Below are positions 1-5,201 of a DNA stretch of 7,419 bases, piece by piece (the first letter of the stretch is position 1; the number at the start of each line of letters is the position of its first letter). The translations under genes and the position numbers were made by a program. The notes beneath the pieces were generated by a model. That model did no database searches. It saw nothing but the letters and a program-made list of their open reading frames with translations, and was not told the DNA's origin. Origin of the DNA: Bacteroidales bacterium (GTDB lineage Bacteria; Bacteroidota; Bacteroidia; Bacteroidales; P3); contig JAFWBF010000127.1 in assembly GCA_017507285.1 (NCBI GenBank), forward strand, positions 1 to 7,419. Direction: 5' to 3'.

Positions 1-214
1 CGGCTTTGGGAACCCATGCTTCTAACGTAAACGTATCATCATGTTAAGCATCTTATCCCAAGGGGTTAAGCATCTTGTTTCTTGCCTTTGAGGTACAAAC
101 CATCGAAATGTACAGTCCCGCCATAGTATGAGGCTTGGAATATTTACAGTATAATGGTAGTTCGTAGAAGTAGTTTTCAACAACTTGATGAAGCCTGCGA
201 TGTATTAATTTCAT
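1..214 (-). pseudogene. Decayed LamG/concanavalin-like lectin domain gene, 5' part, runs off left edge
   Basis: Read on the minus strand, this stretch gives protein-like sequence in shifting frames. Positions 143-66 encode GGTVHFDGLYLKGKKQDA followed by TAA, and 43-2 encode HDDTFTLEAWVPKA. Together they match the start of a LamG (concanavalin A-like lectin) domain, whose hallmark is a HFDG strand followed by a FTLEAWV strand. Upstream, a third frame reads TTSTNYHYTVNIP before shifting into the LamG frame. A 22-nt near-tandem duplication (GTTAAGCATCTT at 43-54 and 65-76) separates the two LamG segments. Removing one copy puts them in one frame, with one TAA still between them. An ATG at 214 opens only a 53-codon frame (214-53), but it lies just downstream of a good promoter. 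LamG domains usually sit in secreted carbohydrate- or surface-binding proteins. The several lesions favour a pseudogene over a single sequencing error. The domain call rests on two short motifs, so it is moderate. Confidence 0.42.
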
Positions 215-239
215 AGAGAAAAGTTTTATATTTCGCCTG

Positions 240-270
240 CAAAGATAGAACCTTTTTATGTCTAATCCAG
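240..270 (-). promoter_or_regulatory. Bacteroidota-type promoter for the LamG remnant
   Basis: On the minus strand the -7 element TATCTTTG (247-240) matches TAnnTTTG exactly. A CTG (270-268, one base from the usual TTG) lies exactly 20 nt upstream. Transcription would start about 25 nt before the ATG at 214. The site looks intact although the gene it serves is broken. Confidence 0.5.
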
Positions 271-415
271 AAATATTCTTTTTTGTTTTAGATAACTTCT
301 AAAATTGCGTTGCCGATGAACGGTATAACGTTAGGGGCTAAACGCAAAAACCTAAAGGGAAAACTTGAAAAGCCTGAGGCTATTAGTCAAAAAAAACGTT
401 TGTTCATACTATATC
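271..415. other. Intergenic stretch with no recognised feature
   Basis: I see no reading frame, RNA gene or strong hairpin here. The segment GTTAGGGGCTAAAC near 330-345 has short inverted ends (TTAG/CTAA) but nothing that supports a named element. Confidence 0.4.
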
Positions 416-532
416 CATCAGGAATTTCAAATTTATCATCTAAGGTAATAAAATTCCCTCCCGATGCAGTTTTATTTACATCGTGAGGGATTTCAATTTT
501 CATCACGAGGGAATTTCAACGGCATCGGGGGC
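416..532 (+). repeat. Degenerate 22-bp tandem repeat array, copy A
   Basis: Five full units and one partial unit lie head to tail: 416-436 (21 nt), 437-456 (20 nt), 457-478, 479-500, 501-522 (22 nt each) and 523-532 (partial). Most begin with CATC, continue with a core close to RYGAGGGA and end in an A/T-rich tail such as TTTTATTTA. The cores of 479-500 (TCGTGA) and 501-522 (TCACGA) are reverse complements, so neighbouring units can pair as hairpins. The units are contiguous with no spacers, which rules out CRISPR. The same family recurs at 6336-6401. No function is known to me. Confidence 0.7.
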
Positions 533-534
533 AG

Positions 535-565
535 AAAAAAACGCCCTATAATTAGAGCGTTTTTT
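535..565. terminator. Bidirectional intrinsic terminator-like hairpin
   Basis: AAAAAACGC (536-544) pairs with GCGTTTTTT (557-565), a 9-bp stem. Inside it, after one mismatch, CT pairs with AG around an ATAATT loop. The A-run on one side and T-run on the other make it usable as a Rho-independent terminator in both directions. It sits just after the repeat array and could end transcription arriving from mntP or from the left. Confidence 0.6.
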
Positions 566-625
566 CACACCCGGGTTTCCGGTTCGTGGCGGTATACCGT
601 CGGCGTGTTAATATCCGGGTGTGAA
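564..625. repeat. GC-rich long inverted repeat, possible structured RNA or recombination site
   Basis: TTCACACCCGG (564-574) is the perfect reverse complement of CCGGGTGTGAA (615-625), an 11-bp stem. The 40-nt interior contains the perfect 10-bp palindrome CGGTATACCG (590-599), which folds as a hairpin of about 6 bp with a TATA loop (587-602). The element is clearly richer in G+C than its A/T-rich flanks and abuts the preceding terminator hairpin. I see no coding potential in it. It could be a small RNA, a cruciform or a recombinase or regulator target, and the sequence alone does not decide. Confidence 0.5.
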
Positions 626-727
626 TACATAGATAATATACCGTAGTGAAGATAAAATTCGGTTATAAAAAACTATCTTGTTATTGTCTGTTTTTCTATT
701 GCAATTATTACTGTCCGACAAACACGA

Positions 728-764
728 TTTAATCTTTGTAATGTGTTTAGACACAAAGATTAAA
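728..764. terminator. Strong hairpin, likely transcript end for the mntP side
   Basis: TTTAATCTTTGT (728-739) and ACAAAGATTAAA (753-764) form a perfect 12-bp stem with a 13-nt loop. On the minus strand it begins 2 nt after the TAA at 769-767, as expected for the end of a minus-strand transcript. There is no clear U-run after the stem on either strand, so termination is likely but not certain. Confidence 0.5.
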
Positions 765-766
765 AA

Positions 767-994
767 TTATTTCATCATGGATAAGGCTTTATATTGAGGG
801 GTATAGTCGGGCTGTCCGCTGAAATTGGACACTATATTTTGCATAGTAGGGTAACGGACATAGGCGTTTTTCTTTTTGAGATTTTTATTCCAAAATAGGA
901 TATATGTATCATCATCATAGTGGCTTTTCCGACAAAATAAACATCTAATGTGGCCGGAATTGTTTTTTGGCGAACACTAATAATTCCGAAACAT
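767..994 (-). pseudogene. Short reading frame or gene remnant with in-frame TAG, unknown function
   Basis: From 976 to 770 the minus strand is open for 69 codons, ending in TAA next to the 728-764 hairpin. The product looks protein-like (for example YDDDTYILFWNKN, then NFSGQPDYTPQYKALSMMK at the C-terminus) and contains a CLFC motif. There is no in-frame ATG near its start. Extending upstream crosses a TAG (979-977), and five codons before it is an ATG (994-992), giving a 75-residue frame with TAG as codon 6. A short near-direct repeat (TTCACCAAAAAA and TTCGCCAAAAAA, each followed shortly by ATTCC) surrounds this start. I do not recognise the product. It may be a remnant, a very small gene with an unusual start, or chance. 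Confidence 0.25.
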
Positions 995-1016
995 GGAATT
1001 TTTTGGTGAAGAGACT

Positions 1017-1577
1017 TTATATTATTCCCATGTGTTCCAGCACTATTTTTATTCCTAACAGAATAAGTATTATACCGCCTGCAAGTTCGGCTTTTGATTT
1101 GTGGCGGGTGCCAAAAAGCGAGCCTATCTTAAGTCCGGAAGCTGAGAAAAGGAAGGTGGTAATACCTATGCATATTGCCGAAATCCAGATGTCGAGTTCC
1201 ATTACCGACATAGATATCCCAACGGCAAGGGCATCGATACTGGTGGCAATGGCAAGTACAAACATCGTTTTTATATTCAGCGAACTATTGATGCTTTCCT
1301 CTTTGTCGGACAGGGCTTCGCGTATCATGTTTATGCCTATCATGGCAAGTAATCCTGCTGCCACCCAGTGGTCGAACGAGCTTATTTTGTCCATAAATTG
1401 GTTGCCCAAAAAGTATCCTATTATAGGCATAAGGGCTTGAAAGCCTCCAAACCACAACCCTACCAATATATACTGTTTGGGTTTGATCTGCTGCAATGCC
1501 AGCCCTTTGCATATAGCCACGGCAAAAGCATCCATCGAAACGGCTATTGCCAATCCTAGTAAGGTAATAAGTTCCAT
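1017..1577 (-). CDS. mntP: Manganese efflux pump MntP
   Basis: A 186-residue inner-membrane protein that exports Mn2+ and protects cells from manganese excess. Length and layout fit the MntP (formerly YebN, DUF204) family: six hydrophobic segments arranged as two related halves. Each half has the family's acidic motif, MDAFAVAICKG with Asp16 in helix 1 and SIDALAVGIS with Asp115 in the second half. These acidic residues are important for Mn2+ export in the E. coli protein. The ATG at 1577 puts the first membrane segment right at the N-terminus, as usual. It ends in TAA and is transcribed alone, away from the transglycosylase gene. No yybP-ykoY manganese riboswitch is recognisable upstream, although the leader can form a long stem (1626-1715). 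Confidence 0.93.
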   Translation of the reverse strand: MELITLLGLAIAVSMDAFAVAICKGLALQQIKPKQYILVGLWFGGFQALMPIIGYFLGNQFMDKISSFDHWVAAGLLAMIGINMIREALSDKEESINSSLNIKTMFVLAIATSIDALAVGISMSVMELDIWISAICIGITTFLFSASGLKIGSLFGTRHKSKAELAGGIILILLGIKIVLEHMGII

Positions 1578-1625
1578 TTTGTATGTGTTGTTGTTTACAG
1601 TTTTTTTTTGTTTGTTGTGGTAAGT

Positions 1626-1715
1626 CGGTGTTATGCTTGTTTTATTGATGTTTTACAACAAAAAAAACGCACTGTTGCTTTACCTTCTTGTTATTTTCAG
1701 TGAAGCATAACGCCG
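1626..1715 (-). promoter_or_regulatory. Structured leader upstream of mntP
   Basis: CGGTGTTATGCTT (1626-1638) pairs with AAGCATAACGCCG (1703-1715) over 13 positions with one G-U pair. A second stem, CACTG (1670-1674) with CAGTG (1698-1702), abuts the inner end of the right arm and could stack on it. CAACA (1656-1660) and TGTTG (1673-1677) offer a competing stem. The element ends about 48 nt before the mntP ATG and lies downstream of the candidate promoter, so it would be in the 5' untranslated region. It could be a regulatory leader for mntP. Pairing is visible; function is inference. Confidence 0.4.
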
Positions 1716-1754
1716 TTTTGGTTTTAATATTATACCGGTAATTAATAATACCTG

Positions 1755-1787
1755 CAAACTTTATTATTTAGGCATAGTAAAACACAA
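1755..1787 (-). promoter_or_regulatory. Weak candidate promoter for mntP
   Basis: On the minus strand AAAGTTTG (1762-1755) approximates the TAnnTTTG element, and a TTG (1787-1785) lies 22 nt upstream. The first base mismatches and the spacing is 2 nt longer than at the better sites in this window. Confidence 0.3.
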
Positions 1788-1809
1788 TTTTTTTGATGAT
1801 TATTTGTTA

Positions 1810-1841
1810 TTGAATACAAGTTTACACATTTATACACTTTA
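1810..1841 (+). promoter_or_regulatory. Weak candidate promoter for the lytic transglycosylase gene
   Basis: TTG (1810-1812), 20 nt, then TACACTTTA (1833-1841). This resembles TTG-N20-TAnnTTTG, but with one extra base inside the -7 element and A in place of the final G. It lies 29 nt before the ATG. Confidence 0.25.
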
Positions 1842-1870
1842 ATTTCTTAAAGCATAAAATATAGATATTT

Positions 1871-2848
1871 ATGAAGAAACTAAGCATAATTGCGCTATCA
1901 CTATCGATATTTACACTATCCATGCAAATATTTGTTTATGCCACAAATATGACTAACGATGATGAGGTATATACCCAAGCGTTGAAAAACGATTATAGGA
2001 TATATTCGCCCGTTTTGCCTGACACATTGGATTTTGCAGGCGAAACCGTTCCTATGGATATCTACTATGTACGCGAGGGGTTGGACCGAGAAATATTGTC
2101 CAATATGTATTGGCATACCAATACTATTTTGAATATGAAGCGTGCCAACCGTTTTTTTCCGGTTATAGAGCCTATATTGCAACGCAACGGAGTGCCTCTG
2201 GATTTTAAATATCTATGCGTTATAGAAAGTGGCCTTACCAATGCAACTTCGCCTGCCAATGCACAAGGGTATTGGCAGTTTGTAAAATCGACCGGAGCAA
2301 AGTATGGTTTGGAGATAAACGATGATGTGGATATGCGAAACTCGTTGGAGGCATCGACCGAGGCGGCTTGCAAGTTTCTCAAAGATTTGTACAAGCAGTT
2401 TGGCAGCTGGACATTGGCGGCTGCTGCCTACAACTGTGGCGAAAACGGCCTTCAACGACGTATAAATTCGCAAGGGGTAAATAGCTATTATGATTTGAGA
2501 CTCAATAGCGAAACATCGCGCTATGTATATCGGATATTGGCTGTAAAACTGATAATGCAAAATCCACAATCGTATGGCTTTAATTTGAGAAAGAGGGATA
2601 TGTATCCGCAAGTGCCTTATCGTACCGTAGAACTTAAGGGCCAGAATGTGGATCTATATGAGTTTGCCAAAGACAACCATACGACCTACAAGATGCTTAG
2701 GGAACTGAACCCGTGGTTGACTACGGACAAGCTGGCAAACAAGGCCAATAGAACATATACCGTAAAACTTCCCGTCAAAAACGGTACTTTGCTGAAAACC
2801 ATACGCACCTGCGAGGATAAGGAATCTACACTGGTAACATACCAATAG
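1871..2848 (+). CDS. Lytic murein transglycosylase, MltD-like (SLT domain, exported)
   Basis: A 325-residue exported enzyme that should cleave the glycan strand of peptidoglycan between MurNAc and GlcNAc, forming 1,6-anhydroMurNAc. The first ~24 residues are a signal peptide (MKK start, hydrophobic core, VYA near the cleavage site), with no lipobox. The SLT domain spans about 95-235: the catalytic Glu is Glu119 in VIESGL, followed by the family blocks GYWQFVKSTGAKYGL (133-147) and LAAAAYNCGENG (182-193). The C-terminus (about 250-302) reads like a degenerate single LysM-type module (VDLYEFAKDNHTTYKMLREL). MltD proteins of Proteobacteria are longer and carry clearer LysM repeats. The gene ends in TAG only 12 nt from the end of uvrC, which converges on it, and there is no separate terminator. 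The ATG at 1871 gives a complete signal peptide. Confidence 0.88.
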   Translation: MKKLSIIALSLSIFTLSMQIFVYATNMTNDDEVYTQALKNDYRIYSPVLPDTLDFAGETVPMDIYYVREGLDREILSNMYWHTNTILNMKRANRFFPVIEPILQRNGVPLDFKYLCVIESGLTNATSPANAQGYWQFVKSTGAKYGLEINDDVDMRNSLEASTEAACKFLKDLYKQFGSWTLAAAAYNCGENGLQRRINSQGVNSYYDLRLNSETSRYVYRILAVKLIMQNPQSYGFNLRKRDMYPQVPYRTVELKGQNVDLYEFAKDNHTTYKMLRELNPWLTTDKLANKANRTYTVKLPVKNGTLLKTIRTCEDKESTLVTYQ

Positions 2849-2860
2849 GGCAGGCAGATA

Positions 2861-3955
2861 CTATTTGTTGCTATTGAAATATTCGGTTATTATTTTGGCT
2901 TTTGCCGGACCCACACATTTGGCAAGGTCTTCGAAAGGTGTGTTTTTTATTTGTTTTACCGAATGGAACTTCAGCAGCAGTTCGCGTGTCGTTTGCAGTC
3001 CTATACCCTTGATGTCGGTAAGGGATGTTTTGAAAGTTCCTTTTGAGCGTTTGTTTTTGTGAAATGTTATTGCAAAGCGGTGTACTTCGTTTTGTATTTG
3101 TTCCAATAGGTGAAACAGGGCACTGCGGGGAGCTATGCCTATGCTTGTTGGCGGAAAACCATATAGGAGTTCCGATGTTCGGTGCCTATCGTCTTTTACA
3201 AGTCCGGCAATAGGGATAGACAGTTGTAGCTTATCTTCCACTACACTGCGTACCACTTCCATCTGTCCCTTACCACCATCTACTATAATCAGCTGTGGCA
3301 AAGGTTTATTTTCGTCTTTCAGTCTTTTGTATCGGCGATATACTATTTCCTCCATAGAGGCATAGTCGTCGGGGCCTTCCACGGTTTTTATGTTGTAGTG
3401 TCGGTATTCGGCCGGGCATGGTTTGCCGTCGGCAAAATGCACCATGGCCGCCACCGGAAAAGCACCTTGTATGTTTGAGTTGTCGAAACATTCGATGTGT
3501 CGTGGCAATTCGGGAAGATGTAGTTCCGATTGTATTTTTTCTAGTACATGGAGTTTGCTGCCTTCGGGTTCTACAAGTAGGCGTTGCTGAATACGTTCGT
3601 GCTGGTAGTGCCTAATGTTTCGGACAGATAGTTCCAGTAGTTTTTTTCGGTCGCCACGTGTGGGTATGGATTGCAAAAGATAGTCGTCGGGGATGTCCAC
3701 TTTAAATGGGACAATTATTTCTTTTGCGGTGCTGGCCACCCTAGTGTGTAACTCCGGGATAACCATTGATAGTATTTCCTCGTCACTTTCGTCTAGTTGT
3801 TTTTTTATTTCGGTAGAGTAGGAATGTATGATACCTCCATTTTTGATACGCATAATGTTGATGTAGGCATGTTTGTCGTCCGACATTATGGAGAAAACAT
3901 CTACATCTCTAATGCTTGTGTCTACCACTAGCGATCTACTTTGATACTGTTCCAA
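2861..3955 (-). CDS. uvrC: UvrC C-terminal part: RNase H-like nuclease domain and HhH domain
   Basis: These 364 residues, if started at the TTG at 3955-3953, hold the half of UvrC that makes the 5' incision. The RNase H-like domain keeps its catalytic set: Asp158 in ECFDNSN, Asp226 in IIVDGGKGQ and His258 in KDDRHRT (403, 471 and 503 in the full frame). A conserved NEVHRFAI block follows near 289. The C-terminus (about 312-360) carries tandem helix-hairpin-helix DNA-binding motifs (DIKGIGLQTTRELLLKF, KCVGPAKAK). The TTG lies three codons past the TAG that ends the first part. No convincing ribosome binding site is visible; GGAGG at 3985-3981 is too far upstream. Independent translation is possible but unproven. 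It ends in TAG. Confidence 0.8.
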   Translation of the reverse strand: MEQYQSRSLVVDTSIRDVDVFSIMSDDKHAYINIMRIKNGGIIHSYSTEIKKQLDESDEEILSMVIPELHTRVASTAKEIIVPFKVDIPDDYLLQSIPTRGDRKKLLELSVRNIRHYQHERIQQRLLVEPEGSKLHVLEKIQSELHLPELPRHIECFDNSNIQGAFPVAAMVHFADGKPCPAEYRHYNIKTVEGPDDYASMEEIVYRRYKRLKDENKPLPQLIIVDGGKGQMEVVRSVVEDKLQLSIPIAGLVKDDRHRTSELLYGFPPTSIGIAPRSALFHLLEQIQNEVHRFAITFHKNKRSKGTFKTSLTDIKGIGLQTTRELLLKFHSVKQIKNTPFEDLAKCVGPAKAKIITEYFNSNK

Positions 3956-3964
3956 AAGTATTAT

Positions 3965-4690
3965 CTATTGCTTTACAGCCTCCGCTTGCTCAAACTCTAG
4001 GCGTTCGGCATGTTCCAGCATTTGTTTTTTCAAATCGTCGAGGATTTCTTTGAAATCGCCTTTCAAGATGTTTCTAATCATTTCTATCGTAAGCAGGTAG
4101 TCTTCTCTACTTTCCTCTCCTATACATGGAGCTTTGCACAAGCCTATCTGGCTGTTTATACATGCTTTATATTTGCCTTGGTATATGCTTTCGGGTGTAA
4201 GATTTAGCTTACAGGTGCGGTAGCAAAACAGCCGGCGGATGATGTCCTGTAGTTCGCGCAAAATTTTTTGGTTGGGATAGGGACCATAGAAAGTACCTTT
4301 GATGGTAGAGCGGTCGCGGGTAAATAGCAGTCGGGGATATGGTTCGGAGGTTATGCATAGCGAAGGGTAGCTCTTGTCGTCCTTGAGCATACTGTTGTAT
4401 TTGGGTTGAAGTTGCTTTATAAGGTTGTTTTCCAATAGCAAAGCATCTGTTTCATTTTCAACGATTATGTACTTAATGTCATAAATCTTCCTTACCAAAA
4501 TCCTAATCTTTGGCGACAAGTCGTTGAAGTGGCTAAAGTATGACGATACTCTACGTTTGAGGTTTCGTGCTTTACCCACATACAAAACATTCCCCGAATC
4601 GTCGTAGTACCTATATACTCCGGGCGTTTCGGGAATAGTTTTCAGCAGTAGCTTTATACGGTCGAAATTCTTGTTTATGCTTTTGTCCAC
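3965..4690 (-). CDS. uvrC: UvrC N-terminal part: GIY-YIG nuclease domain and truncated UVR motif
   Basis: These 241 residues hold the half of UvrC that makes the 3' incision. The GIY-YIG domain spans about 17-100: PGVY at 23-26, LYVGKA at 36-41, the conserved Arg-rich stretch NLKRRVSSYF at 43-52, and the metal-binding Glu87 in DALLLE. A Cys-rich stretch follows (Cys156, 160, 177, 185, 189), matching the region reported to bind an iron-sulfur cluster in E. coli UvrC. The UVR motif, which contacts UvrB, begins near 212 and is cut off by the stop after Gln241, losing its last part. The start is GTG (4690-4688), 10 nt after the upstream lipoprotein's TAA. Alone, this fragment lacks the 5' incision nuclease. 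Confidence 0.85.
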   Translation of the reverse strand: MDKSINKNFDRIKLLLKTIPETPGVYRYYDDSGNVLYVGKARNLKRRVSSYFSHFNDLSPKIRILVRKIYDIKYIIVENETDALLLENNLIKQLQPKYNSMLKDDKSYPSLCITSEPYPRLLFTRDRSTIKGTFYGPYPNQKILRELQDIIRRLFCYRTCKLNLTPESIYQGKYKACINSQIGLCKAPCIGEESREDYLLTIEMIRNILKGDFKEILDDLKKQMLEHAERLEFEQAEAVKQ

Positions 4691-4700
4691 CTATATATTC

Positions 4701-5189
4701 TTATTCTATACTAATATCCATATTCGATTTTTCTATTTTCATACCTATGGATGCAATGCCTTTAAGTTCGTAGAACTGGGTGCTGTTTTTGATAGAAAAC
4801 TTGTGGATACCCTTGTTGTTGAAGTAGAAATATTCTCGAGCTTTGGCAGTGTATTCCACAAAGCTTCCCAGTGTTTTACCCATGCTTTCGCCTTTCTTGT
4901 TTTGGAAAATAATGTCGCTCATAAACACTCTGCGACTACCTTCAGAATCTTCGATATTTACCACAAGAGGCAAATTGTTTATGCGTATCACATTGGTATC
5001 CACTGTTACACTAAAATAGATGTCGTAGCAATCGGTGATGTTTTTTATGTTTACCTCGAAGTTTTCGGGGTCGAAACGCATCCAAGTGCTGTTGGGAAAA
5101 TTGTGCTTTTCTTCAAAAACCACCTTGTCGGAACATCCCGACATGATAAATATTATTGCTATAGCAATGGTTGTGAGTATTTTTTTCAT
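4701..5189 (-). CDS. gldH: GldH-like lipoprotein
   Basis: A 162-residue predicted lipoprotein. The N-terminus is a short Lys-Lys signal peptide ending in MSGC, so Cys19 would be lipidated and the protein anchored in a membrane facing the periplasm. The mature part has the pattern I associate with GldH: a short lead into FPNSTWMRFDPENFEVNI, a Tyr-rich middle, a GKTLGSFV block, and a final TQFYELKGIASIGMKIEK. GldH is required for gliding and type IX secretion-linked motility in Flavobacterium, but homologues occur in many non-gliding Bacteroidota, where the role is unclear. No other gliding or type IX genes are visible here. It lies 12 nt after the YitT gene and 10 nt before uvrC, so it is surely cotranscribed. 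The family call is from memory of the pattern and could be wrong; the lipoprotein call is firm. Confidence 0.62.
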   Translation of the reverse strand: MKKILTTIAIAIIFIMSGCSDKVVFEEKHNFPNSTWMRFDPENFEVNIKNITDCYDIYFSVTVDTNVIRINNLPLVVNIEDSEGSRRVFMSDIIFQNKKGESMGKTLGSFVEYTAKAREYFYFNNKGIHKFSIKNSTQFYELKGIASIGMKIEKSNMDISIE

Positions 5190-5201
5190 TTGTGTAATGT
5201 A

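Larger units (their letters stand above)
2861..4690 (-). pseudogene. uvrC: UvrC, excinuclease ABC subunit C, interrupted by one in-frame TAG
   Basis: UvrC is the nuclease of nucleotide excision repair. UvrB bound at a lesion recruits it, and it cuts 3' and then 5' of the damage. Read from the GTG at 4690 to the TAG at 2863-2861 the gene is one frame of 609 codons, the normal UvrC length. Its only defect is TAG at 3967-3965, codon 242, where the order is VKQ-stop-IILLEQYQ. A Lys or similar residue is expected there, and AAG to TAG is one substitution. Everything else is conserved on both sides, so decay has not set in. It may be a recent nonsense mutation, a sequence error, a leaky stop or a split gene. 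It is the last gene of the yitT-gldH-uvrC operon, starting 10 nt after the lipoprotein stop. The identification is certain; the functional state is not. Confidence 0.85.

Noticed and set aside
320..350. Integron attC-like site around GTTAGGGGC
   Set aside because: Only a short partial match to one core site is visible, with no paired core site and no integrase.
416..532. CRISPR array
   Set aside because: The 22-bp units are contiguous with no unique spacers, are degenerate, and no cas genes are nearby.
464..646. Plus-strand 60-residue open frame
   Set aside because: It runs through the repeat array, the terminator hairpin and the GC-rich inverted repeat, and its product has no protein-like character.
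1..1016. tRNA or rRNA gene in the long gene-free left region
   Set aside because: I saw no cloverleaf with a T-loop GTTCRANNC box and no rRNA-like blocks.
967..1440. Plus-strand 157-residue open frame
   Set aside because: It lies antisense to mntP, whose identity and length are clear, so it is a shadow frame.
1578..1740. yybP-ykoY manganese riboswitch upstream of mntP
   Set aside because: The conserved loop sequences of that riboswitch (GGGGAGUA-type and GCGAGACC-type) are not present on the minus strand.
2846..3967. Genome-wide reassignment of TAG to an amino acid as explanation for the uvrC stop
   Set aside because: Both the transglycosylase gene and uvrC itself end in TAG at the expected family length. 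Reading through either one would add long antisense sequence from the neighbouring gene. TAG therefore acts as a stop here, although leaky readthrough at one site is not excluded.
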